This document shows, one piece after another, positions 15,465 to 20,707 of a stretch of 20,707 nucleotides of DNA. Source of the DNA: Thermoleophilia bacterium (lineage in GTDB: Bacteria > Actinomycetota > Thermoleophilia > Gaiellales > Gaiellaceae); contig JAERMP010000033.1 in assembly GCA_016844515.1 (NCBI GenBank), forward strand, positions 1 through 20,707. The letters run 5' to 3'. The position numbers were made by a program, and so were the translations under genes. The notes beneath the pieces were generated by a model, which saw nothing but the letters and a program-made list of their open reading frames with translations, searched no databases and was not told the DNA's origin. The stretch's first letter is position 1, and each line of letters begins with the position of its first letter.

Positions 15465-16168
15465 ACCGCCTGGGCTCGTTCGCGCAGCTCCCGCTCCTTG
15501 ACGAGGTGGTCGGTAAAGCGGGCGAGCGGGATCGTGAGGATGATGAAGAAGACGGCCGCGACGGTGAAGCCCGCGTAGTTGAAGTAGTCCGAGGAATAGA
15601 AGCCTGCCTGCGCCGCGGCCTCGGTGAGCCCGAGGACCGTGATGAGCGCGGTGTCCTTCTGCAGCCCGATGAAGTCGTTCAGGAGTGGCGGGATCACGCG
15701 CCTGATCGCCTGAGGCAGGATCACGAAACGGAGCGCCTGCGTGTAGGTGAGCCCGAGCGACCGGGCCGCCATGCGCTGACTCGGATGCACGGAATCGATA
15801 CCGGCGCGGTAGACCTCGGTCACGTAGGCCGTGTAGACGAGGGTCAGCGAGACGATCCCGTATACGAAGAGCGATCTATCCGAGATGCCGTCGATGGCGA
15901 GCGCCGGCACACCGAGGCCGATGATGAAGAGGACGAGAATGAGCGGCGTCCCACGAAAGATGTCCGTGTAGACGATCGCGATGGCGCGCAACGGGGAGAA
16001 AGCCCGGCCCGGCAAGCCGCGGATGATTGCGACCCCGAGAGCGAACACGAGGACCAGCGCCTCCGCGATCACCATCAGCTTGATATTCGTCTGGAATCCG
16101 TCCCAGACCTGAGGCACCGCGCGAAGGAAGTCGAGCGGGCTGAAGAACGCGTGAAAGAACTTCCCCAC
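15461..16168 (-). CDS. Polar amino-acid ABC transporter permease
   Basis: This 235-residue inner-membrane protein has about five hydrophobic segments and the HisM/GlnP family signature. FRGTPLILVLFIIGLG lies at about 72-87. The EAA loop that contacts the ATPase is HPSQRMAARSLGLTYTQALRFVILPQAIRRVIPPLLNDFI. It forms the channel, probably as a homodimer because only one permease gene is in the operon. The start is GTG 16168 with a strong GGAGG Shine-Dalgarno about 7 nt upstream. It follows the binding-protein gene by 29 nt and overlaps the ATPase gene by 4 nt. No feature distinguishes the amino acid transported. Confidence 0.95.
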   Translation of the reverse strand: MGKFFHAFFSPLDFLRAVPQVWDGFQTNIKLMVIAEALVLVFALGVAIIRGLPGRAFSPLRAIAIVYTDIFRGTPLILVLFIIGLGVPALAIDGISDRSLFVYGIVSLTLVYTAYVTEVYRAGIDSVHPSQRMAARSLGLTYTQALRFVILPQAIRRVIPPLLNDFIGLQKDTALITVLGLTEAAAQAGFYSSDYFNYAGFTVAAVFFIILTIPLARFTDHLVKERELRERAQAV

Positions 16169-16197
16169 GCTCGACCTCCTTCGCGGCGCTTAGCGTC

Positions 16198-16995
16198 CTA
16201 CTTCAAGACCGGAACTCGTGTGAACGGGAGCCACTTCTTCTGGAGCCGAGTGAGCGTCCCGTTTGCACGCAACGTCCCGATCGCCTTGTCGAGGAAGGGC
16301 TTGAACGTGCTCCCCTTCTCCATCACCGCGCCGTAGAACTCGTTCGTGATGATCTGCCCCGCGACGCCGCCGTAGGCGCCCTTTTTCTTGTTGCTCTGCG
16401 AGACGACGATCGGCACGTCGAGGATCAGCGCGTCGCAACGCCCAGCCTCGACCGCGTCGAAGGCGGCCGTCGAGGATGCCGAGTAGACCAGCGGCTTCTT
16501 CGCCGGGCGCAGCTTGTGCTGGATGTAGCTGAGGCCAGTCGTGTCTTTCTGCGCACAGGTCTGGAGGCTCTTGAGGTCGGCGATGCGCGTGGGCTTGGCG
16601 AGGCCCTTGCGGATGAGAACGCCTTGGTTCGCGTCGAAGTAGGGCGTAGAGAAGCCGACGACCTTCTTCCGCGCTGCCGTGATGGTGACCTCCTCGAAGG
16701 CGAAGTCGTACTTCTTCGGCGCGGGCGAGAAGAGGCCGCCGAAGGGCGCGCGCAGCAACTCGACCTTCGGGATCTTCAACTGCTTCGCGATCGCCAGCGA
16801 GAGCTCGTACTCGAAACCGGACGGGTTCTTGAGGGTCGTCCCCGACGCCCTTCCGTTCCAGAAGCCCGGTGCCGGCAAGTCGAAGCCGACAATGAGCTTC
16901 CCCGGCTCCTTCGTTGGAGGCGCGCTCTGCGCCGAGGCGGTGACGGCGACGACGGCGCTAGCGCCGAGCGCGGCCGCGATCACTGTCCATTTCAC
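16198..16995 (-). CDS. Extracellular solute-binding protein, family 3 (amino-acid type)
   Basis: This 265-residue protein has a Sec signal peptide (WTVIAAALGASAVVAVTASA, cleavage about residue 22) and the family 3 fold. GFEYELSLAIAKQL, DFAFEEVTITAARKKVVGFSTPYF with the ligand-clamping Arg, and DALILDVPI with the Asp that usually binds the alpha-amino group are all present. It captures the ligand outside the membrane and delivers it to the permease. There is no lipobox Cys, unlike most monoderm binding proteins. Two Cys (in LQTCAQ and AGRCDA) could form a disulfide. The GTG 16995 start has GGAGGG 5 nt upstream. It is the first gene of the transporter operon, and a TAGATT (17034-17029) upstream is a weak -10 candidate. 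Confidence 0.93.
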   Translation of the reverse strand: MKWTVIAAALGASAVVAVTASAQSAPPTKEPGKLIVGFDLPAPGFWNGRASGTTLKNPSGFEYELSLAIAKQLKIPKVELLRAPFGGLFSPAPKKYDFAFEEVTITAARKKVVGFSTPYFDANQGVLIRKGLAKPTRIADLKSLQTCAQKDTTGLSYIQHKLRPAKKPLVYSASSTAAFDAVEAGRCDALILDVPIVVSQSNKKKGAYGGVAGQIITNEFYGAVMEKGSTFKPFLDKAIGTLRANGTLTRLQKKWLPFTRVPVLK

Positions 16996-17101
16996 GACAT
17001 CCCTCCTTGTGGGTGATCCGAAAGCCCGAATCTACCGCGCCGACGCCGCACCTGCAGGGAGGCCGATCGCCGGGGTGGACGACGAGTCCCTCGGCGCGGT
17101 C

Positions 17102-17107
17102 TATCGT
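17102..17107 (+). promoter_or_regulatory. -10-like box TATCGT of a leaderless-type promoter for the GroES gene
   Basis: TATCGT fits TAnnnT and lies 6 nt before GTG 17114, the same spacing as at 7371 and 10695. No CIRCE inverted repeat is visible between 16996 and 17113, so there is no sign of HrcA control. Confidence 0.35.
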
Positions 17108-17113
17108 AAGGGG

Positions 17114-17410
17114 GTGATCGAAGAGTCGAGAAGCGTGGACATCACTCTCGAGCCGCTCGACGAGTTCGTCGTCATCCAGCCCGTCTCGGACGAGACGGAG
17201 ACGCGCTCGGGCCTCATCCTCCCGGCATCGGCGGCTGCGGCCGTCGTGTGTCGAACGGGAATCGTCACCGCAATTGGAAGCGACGTGACAGGCGTGGATG
17301 CGGGCGACAAGGTGCTCTACCCCGGCGACGCCGGCTACGAGGTCCGGCTCGGTGGAATCGAGGTGCGAGTGCTGAAGCGCGAAGACCTCATCGCCCGAAT
17401 CCACGACTAG
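17114..17410 (+). CDS. groES: GroES-like co-chaperonin
   Basis: This 98-residue protein of GroES size has PLDEFVVIQPVSDETETRSGLILPASA, where TRSGLILP corresponds to the mobile loop that docks on GroEL (hydrophobic LIL in place of IVL). It then has GIVTAIGSDVTGVDAGDKVLYPGDAGYEVRLGGIEVRVLKREDLIARI, matching the core barrel and C-terminal strand. It should cap a GroEL ring. No groEL follows it, so the partner is elsewhere. I chose GTG 17114 because of the leaderless-type box 6 nt before it; GTG 17135 (VDITLEP) would trim seven residues that are not needed for the fold. The open frame runs much further upstream, but that part is antisense to the binding-protein gene. Its stop codon lies inside the left arm of structured element copy 2. 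Confidence 0.85.
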   Translation: MIEESRSVDITLEPLDEFVVIQPVSDETETRSGLILPASAAAAVVCRTGIVTAIGSDVTGVDAGDKVLYPGDAGYEVRLGGIEVRVLKREDLIARIHD

Positions 17411-17576
17411 TACACGCGTCCGTAAGTTCGGTCGTGGTTGGCGGTTCCCAGACCGAGCAGTCCTAGGACGCAGGGAGTCCCGATACCTGTTGGTATCGGG
17501 CCGACCGAGGACGACGGAATGCGACGTGTCTGGGGGCCCCCGGGCACATCTCTGTACTTGCGGACGCGTGTACTAG
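17407..17576 (+). ncRNA. Candidate structured RNA element, copy 2
   Basis: The arms 17407-17427 and 17556-17576 form a 21-bp stem with one G-U pair. Inside, 17443-17453 pairs with 17528-17538 (11 bp, two G-U). Then 17457-17463 pairs with 17516-17522 (7 positions, one G-A mismatch). The terminal hairpin is CCCGATACC/GGTATCGGG (17479-17487/17492-17500) with loop TGTT. The internal loop strands TAGGACGCAGGGAG (17464-17477) and CGACCGAGGACGAC (17502-17515) are identical to copy 1, while all stems differ in sequence. The element begins within the groES stop codon and ends in the -10-like box of the next gene. All G-U pairs are consistent with the plus strand. Confidence 0.75.
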
Positions 17577-17579
17577 GCT
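17574..17579 (+). promoter_or_regulatory. -10-like box TAGGCT at the end of RNA element copy 2
   Basis: TAGGCT fits TAnnnT and is 7 nt before ATG 17587, again a leaderless layout. As in copy 1, the box begins within the last bases of the long closing stem, so the element and the promoter are physically joined in both places. Confidence 0.4.
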
Positions 17580-17586
17580 CCCCGTG

Positions 17587-17796
17587 ATGCTCGCCTATAC
17601 GTCCGGGACGCTCCTCGCCGTCGCGGCGCTCGCGGCGTGGATCTTCGTATGGTTGATCGTCGCCGTGAGGGTCCTGCGTCGTCACGATCTTGGAGTCGGA
17701 GGGAAGGTGCTCTGGCTCGTCGCCATCCTCGTCGTCCCGGTCCTCGGGCTCTTCATCTACTTCATCTGGGACGCGTCGCGACCGAGGTCGTCGTAG
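17587..17796 (+). CDS. Small two-helix membrane protein, PLDc_N-like
   Basis: This 69-residue protein has two hydrophobic helices, about 4-28 (TSGTLLAVAALAAWIFVWLIVAVRVL) and 38-60. The second (VLWLVAILVVPVLGLFIYFIWD) has the W-x-(hydrophobic)-PVLG-x-x-x-Y pattern of the PLDc_N domain, which is the membrane anchor found at the N-terminus of cardiolipin synthases and as free small proteins. There is no phospholipase catalytic domain, so it is the free form, whose role is not known. The start is ATG 17587; GTG 17584 just before it is in frame and possible. It lies directly after RNA element copy 2 and is followed by a strong hairpin. Confidence 0.75.
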   Translation: MLAYTSGTLLAVAALAAWIFVWLIVAVRVLRRHDLGVGGKVLWLVAILVVPVLGLFIYFIWDASRPRSS

Positions 17797-17800
17797 GACG

Positions 17801-17826
17801 CTGGGGGAACCTCCCGGTTCCCCTAG
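17801..17826 (+). terminator. Strong hairpin after the small membrane protein gene
   Basis: CTGGGGGAACC and GGTTCCCCTAG pair over 11 bp (one G-U) around the loop TCCC, 4 nt after the stop codon. There is no U-tract, so it may be a U-less terminator or part of the repeat cluster that follows. Confidence 0.45.
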
Positions 17827-17900
17827 ACCCCTTCCACTGGTTCGCTCCGCGGACAAGGCGCTATCGCGCCTTCCCCCAGACCCCTTCCACTGGACAAGGC
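17818..17900. repeat. Imperfect tandem repeat with hairpins, intergenic
   Basis: AGACCCCTTCCACTGG occurs at 17825-17840 and 17878-17893, and GGACAAGGC at 17851-17859 and 17892-17900, so a unit of about 53 nt is duplicated with a shorter second copy. Between them AAGGCGC/GCGCCTT (17855-17861/17866-17872) forms a hairpin with loop TATC. TTCCCCCAG at 17871-17879 is a perfect complement of CTGGGGGAA at 17801-17809, so it competes with the nearer hairpin arm. The remaining intergenic sequence to 18080 shows no gene or further repeat that I can support. Confidence 0.6.
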
Positions 17901-18080
17901 ACTTCGCGTCTGATGCTTGATCGAAAATCGGCGCGCAGTCGGGGGCGGCCACGACCAAGTCGGGCGTCGCAGTCACGTGTCGTCAGAGGCTCGAAGCCGG
18001 TGCGACGCGCGAGGGTGGCGATCCCGCGCCGGATCGTGGCCGTCATCCAGCCCGCGTGAATCTCCGATCAAGCGTCTAGG

Positions 18081-18171
18081 CGGAGAAGGAGGGATTCGAA
18101 CCCTCGAGGCAGGGATTTCCCCACCTAACGCCTTAGCAGGGCGCCGCCTTCAGCCACTCGGCCACTTCTCC
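18081..18171 (-). tRNA. tRNA-Ser (GCT)
   Basis: The acceptor stem GGAGAAG/CTTCTCC, discriminator G, T-arm GGTTCGAATCC and a long class II variable arm are all present. The anticodon loop CTGCTAA gives anticodon GCT, which reads AGC/AGU serine codons. CCA is not encoded. Length is 91 nt. Confidence 0.96.
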
Positions 18172-18254
18172 GGGGACGCTCAGGATATCGGACTCCTCCG
18201 CTGGCTCCTGGAGCGCACCGGCCCGAGGGCGTACGGCTAGCCTGTACCTCCCAC
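18172..18254. promoter_or_regulatory. Divergent promoter region of two tRNA-Ser genes
   Basis: This 83-nt spacer separates two outward-facing tRNA genes. On minus, TATCCT (18187-18182) lies 10 nt before the GCT tRNA. On plus, TAGCCT (18238-18243) lies 11 nt before the CGA tRNA. Both resemble -10 boxes; no good -35 sequences are seen. Confidence 0.4.
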
Positions 18255-18341
18255 GGAGGGGTGCCGGAGCGGTCGAACGGGGCGGTCTCGAAAACCGTTA
18301 GGCGTGCAAGCGCCTCCAGGGTTCAAATCCCTGCCCCTCCG
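18255..18341 (+). tRNA. tRNA-Ser (CGA)
   Basis: The acceptor stem GGAGGGG/CCCCTCC, discriminator G, T-arm with GGTTCAAATCC and a long variable arm (GGCGTGCAAGCGCC) mark a class II tRNA. The anticodon loop CTCGAAA gives anticodon CGA, which reads UCG. CCA is not encoded. Length is 87 nt. Confidence 0.96.
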
Positions 18342-18362
18342 CTCAATATTCCCGACGCGCTT

Positions 18363-20390
18363 CTAGCCAGCAACGCGGCGCAGCGGAACGACAGTGGCGC
18401 TCGAGGCCGGCTCAGGCTCCCATGCGCTGTGCAGGGCTCGAGCGGATGGAACGATGTCCTGACCGGGAATCGGCCGTCCCAGCAGGTGGCCCTGCCCGAT
18501 GTCGCAACCCGCCGCACGGAGGCGAGAGAGATGCTCGGCCGTCTCGACACCTTCCGCGATGACCTTGAGCCCCAGACGGTGGGCGAGCTCGATGGTCGAG
18601 TTGACGATCGCCTCGTCGCTTCGATCCGAATCCATGCTGGAGACGAACGACCGGTCGATCTTGAGGACGTGCGCCGGCAGGTTCTTGAGCTGGCCGAGGG
18701 AGGAGTACCCGACGCCGAAGTCGTCGATCGCGATACGAACGCCCTGGTCGACGAGTCGCTCGAGCATCCTGCTCGCGCGCACGCGATCCGAGAGCAGAAC
18801 GCTCTCCGTGATCTCTAGCTCGAGCCAAGACGGGTCGACGCCATGCTCTGCAAGCGCGTGAGCGATCTCGTCCGGGAACCGCGCATCCGCCAGGTCGCGA
18901 CCTGAGACGTTGATGGCAAGGTCGAGCTCGAGCCCCGCGTTCCGCCAGCTGCGAACCTGCTGAAGCGATTGGTCGAGAACGTACCGGGTCAGATTGCGCA
19001 TGAGGCCACCTTGCTCGGCCGCAGCAAGGAAAGCTTCAGGACCGAGGAAGCCTCGCGTCGGGTGCCGCCAGCGGACGAGTGCCTCCGCGCCGCGCACGAC
19101 GCCGTGGCGAAGGTCGACCTGCGGCTGATAGTGCACGACGAGCTCGAACCGCTCGATGGCGCGGCGAAGCTCCCCGGTCATCGCGAGTCGGAGTGGCGAG
19201 CTGTCGTCGAGACCCGGCGAGAACACCTGGGGTGCGCCGAGGCGCTTGGCCGCGTACATGGCGATGTCGGCGCGTCGCAGGAGCTCGTCTCGCGACGTTC
19301 CGTGCGCGGGCGCCAGCGCGATGCCGATGCTCCCCTGCACCTCGAGGGAGACGCCGGCGATCTCGCATGGTTGACCAATGGCGTCTTGGAGCCGCCCTGC
19401 GAGAGCGAGAGCCGAGCGCTCATCGACAGCCCGCTCGCTCAGCACTCCGAACTCGTCGCCGCCGAGGCGCGCCACCAGCTCCTCCGGCCCGAGCACATAG
19501 TCGAGTCGCTTCGCGATCACTGTCAGGAGGTCGTTGCCGCAGTGGTGACCGAGAGCGTCGTTGACCTCCTTGAAGCGCTCGAGATCGATGAAGAAGACGG
19601 CGAGGTCGACGTCCTCCCCGTCTTCAGACGCGAGCGCGTCGTCGAGCCGAGAGCCGAACTGAGTGCGGTTCGCCAGCCCTGTCAGATCGTCGTGGAGCGC
19701 CTGGTGCGCGATCGTGTCCAGCTGACGATTCATGCGCCGCGTGACGCTCCGCATGATCGGGAAGAGGCAAAGCCACAGCGAGAGGAGCACGAGCTCGAGA
19801 ACCGTCGCCACCGTGATCGCTGCGCGCCGGGCGGCGCTCGCAATGGGGCCGTAGTCCTTGTCCACGACGAGGACGCCGCTCGAGCCGTCGCTCAGACGGA
19901 ACGGGGCATAGGCCCTCAAGATCCGCTTGGACGTTGCACCGACCTCGGTCGAGATCAGCTCGCTCGTGACCGTACCCCCGAGAGCCTCCGCGAGTGATGC
20001 CTGCGACGACACGCGTGTTCCTGCACGTTCCGCGTCAGTCGCATACACAAGACGTCCGTCCGGTGCGGCGACGGCGGAAGCAAGCGTCTCTTCGTCCAAC
20101 ACACGGGCCGTGAAGAGTCGGTCGAGCTCGTCCCGCCGAGCAGCCGAGAGCGGCACGCGTAGGTCCGACGGGTGCAGCTGGTCGACGACTGCTTGCGCGA
20201 CGATGCTGGCCTGGAGTGTCGCCGTATGCTCAGCCCGCCCGCGCTCGAAGTGGCGTATGTAGACGAGCAGGGTCGCGGCCCCGATGCCAAGTGTCAGCGC
20301 AGAGAAGAGCACCACGCGCAGGACGAGACGAGGCGGGCGCTGACCGAGCGTCGCAGCGCCGCCTGACGGCGCCGATACCGCCTTGCTCAC
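18363..20390 (-). CDS. Membrane-bound GGDEF-EAL cyclic-di-GMP enzyme
   Basis: This 675-residue sensor enzyme has a first membrane helix at about 23-45, an extracytoplasmic sensory region (46-185), a second helix at about 189-212, a GGDEF domain (about 228-392) and an EAL domain (about 402-655). The cyclase motif RLGGDEF (308-314) is intact. The phosphodiesterase motifs EALVRW (436-441), DDFGVGYSS (556-564), KIDRSF and AEGVET (612-617) are intact, so both synthesis and breakdown of c-di-GMP are possible. The inhibitory I-site RxxD is replaced by GPEE, so product inhibition is probably lost. The sensory region resembles double-Cache-like ligand sensors only in layout. The GTG 20390 start overlaps the stop of the upstream repeat protein (GTGA). 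Confidence 0.94.
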   Translation of the reverse strand: MSKAVSAPSGGAATLGQRPPRLVLRVVLFSALTLGIGAATLLVYIRHFERGRAEHTATLQASIVAQAVVDQLHPSDLRVPLSAARRDELDRLFTARVLDEETLASAVAAPDGRLVYATDAERAGTRVSSQASLAEALGGTVTSELISTEVGATSKRILRAYAPFRLSDGSSGVLVVDKDYGPIASAARRAAITVATVLELVLLSLWLCLFPIMRSVTRRMNRQLDTIAHQALHDDLTGLANRTQFGSRLDDALASEDGEDVDLAVFFIDLERFKEVNDALGHHCGNDLLTVIAKRLDYVLGPEELVARLGGDEFGVLSERAVDERSALALAGRLQDAIGQPCEIAGVSLEVQGSIGIALAPAHGTSRDELLRRADIAMYAAKRLGAPQVFSPGLDDSSPLRLAMTGELRRAIERFELVVHYQPQVDLRHGVVRGAEALVRWRHPTRGFLGPEAFLAAAEQGGLMRNLTRYVLDQSLQQVRSWRNAGLELDLAINVSGRDLADARFPDEIAHALAEHGVDPSWLELEITESVLLSDRVRASRMLERLVDQGVRIAIDDFGVGYSSLGQLKNLPAHVLKIDRSFVSSMDSDRSDEAIVNSTIELAHRLGLKVIAEGVETAEHLSRLRAAGCDIGQGHLLGRPIPGQDIVPSARALHSAWEPEPASSATVVPLRRVAG

Positions 20391-20707
20391 GGCTTCGTGC
20401 CCTTGTTCTGCCCTGGAGCGTTGCCCGAGTTGCCGGGAGCGTTGCCGGAGTTGCCGGGAGCATCGCCCGAGTTGCCGGGAGCATCGCCCGAGTTGCCCGG
20501 AGCATCGCCCGAGCTGCCGGGAGCATCGCCCGAGTTGCCCGGCGAGTCGTCGTCGTGACCGGGTGTATTGCCCGAGTTGCCGGGAGCATCGCCCGAGGTG
20601 CCCGGCGAGTCGTCGTCGTGACCGGGTGTATTGCCCGAGTTGCCGGGAGCGTCGCCCGAGTTGCCGGGAGCGTCGCCCGAGTTGCCGGGAGCGTCGCCCG
20701 AGTTGCC
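20387..20707 (-). CDS. Heptapeptide-repeat (GNSGDAP) low-complexity protein, N-terminus outside window
   Basis: The minus strand stays open from the window edge for 106 codons to a TGA at 20389-20387. The visible part is made of the repeat GNSGDAP and variants (GNSGNAP, GSSGDAP, GTSGDAP), twice broken by NTPGHDDDSPG, and ends GQNKGTKP. It lacks hydrophobic or aromatic residues, so it is a flexible, probably exported tail or linker; the functional domain, if any, lies outside the window. The reading frame is supported by the clean repeat and by the 4-nt stop-start overlap with the GGDEF-EAL gene, which implies an operon. Surface location is inferred from composition only. Alternative frames also stay open because the repeat unit is 21 nt. 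Confidence 0.75.
   Translation of the reverse strand, partial: GNSGDAPGNSGDAPGNSGDAPGNSGNTPGHDDDSPGTSGDAPGNSGNTPGHDDDSPGNSGDAPGSSGDAPGNSGDAPGNSGDAPGNSGNAPGNSGNAPGQNKGTKP
20412..20707. repeat. 21-bp tandem repeat with a nested 63-bp duplication
   Basis: A 21-bp unit (about TTGCCGGGAGCGTCGCCCGA on plus) repeats to the right edge and encodes the heptapeptide. The block with GTCGTCGTCGTGACC appears twice, 63 bp apart (three units), which shows a higher-order duplication. Copy number may vary among strains, and the array continues beyond the window. Confidence 0.9.

Noticed and set aside
16679..17113. The long upstream extension of the GroES reading frame.
   Set aside because: It is antisense to the solute-binding protein gene and its translation has no GroES or other homology; the GroES core begins after GTG 17114.
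17779..17801. A possible third copy of the RNA element: CGACCGAGG and TAGGACGC both occur at the 3' end of the PLDc_N gene, next to a hairpin.
   Set aside because: The two motifs are in the reverse order, only 6 nt apart and partly coding, with no room for the inner helix and no long closing stem. Most likely chance in GC-rich sequence.
20387..20707. A CRISPR array in the short tandem repeats at the right edge.
   Set aside because: The 21-bp units are directly adjacent without unique spacers and keep a clean coding frame that ends in a stop overlapping the next start.

Overview
The window is GC-rich throughout. It uses many GTG starts, carries stand-alone bacterial NHEJ-type proteins and a split LigC/LigD-polymerase arrangement, and several genes have a TAnnnT box only about 6-8 nt before the start codon (leaderless-type promoters). 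Together these suggest a high-GC actinobacterial lineage, most likely Thermoleophilia-like (Gaiellales/Solirubrobacterales) or a related uncultured group. The phylum is an inference from style and gene content, not from a marker gene.

Region 1 (1-7164, all minus strand) is one tightly packed surface-polysaccharide operon. In transcription order it holds a polyprenyl-phosphate sugar-phosphate transferase, a family 2 glycosyltransferase, a zinc-finger sugar C-methyltransferase, a glucose-1-phosphate cytidylyltransferase-like enzyme, a PIG-L deacetylase, an RmlC-like epimerase, a DUF4910 aminopeptidase-fold protein with a C-terminal winged helix, and a short-chain dehydrogenase that runs off the left edge. 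Four junctions overlap by 1-4 nt. The set points to a CDP-activated, C-branched deoxy sugar that is attached to a lipid-linked glycan. The expected 4,6-dehydratase is not in the window.

Region 2 (7165-9366) has a structured intergenic element, then a plus-strand pair: an FMN-dependent 2-hydroxyacid oxidase/lactate 2-monooxygenase-type enzyme and a HAD phosphatase. Region 3 (9434-14105) contains a FabF-type ketosynthase (minus), a divergent LigC-type ATP-dependent DNA ligase, a secreted propeller-like protein, and a convergent LigD-type polymerase whose N-terminus seems broken by a frameshift. Region 4 (14137-16995, minus) is a polar amino-acid ABC transporter operon (binding protein, permease, ATPase) with an added membrane protein. 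Region 5 (17114-18341) has a stand-alone GroES-like protein, a second copy of the structured element, a tiny PLDc_N-type membrane protein, a hairpin/repeat cluster and two divergent tRNA-Ser genes (GCT and CGA). Region 6 (18363-20707, minus) is a GGDEF-EAL c-di-GMP enzyme translationally coupled to a heptapeptide-repeat protein that runs off the right edge.

The most notable observation is a candidate undescribed structured RNA in two copies, 7195-7360 and 17407-17576, about 10 kb apart. Both are about 167 nt long. They share two identical 14-nt internal-loop strands, while every helix around the loop (a roughly 21-bp closing stem, inner stems and a capped hairpin) has a different sequence in each copy and still pairs. 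The G-U pairs all fit the plus strand. Both copies end on the -10-like box of a plus-strand gene.
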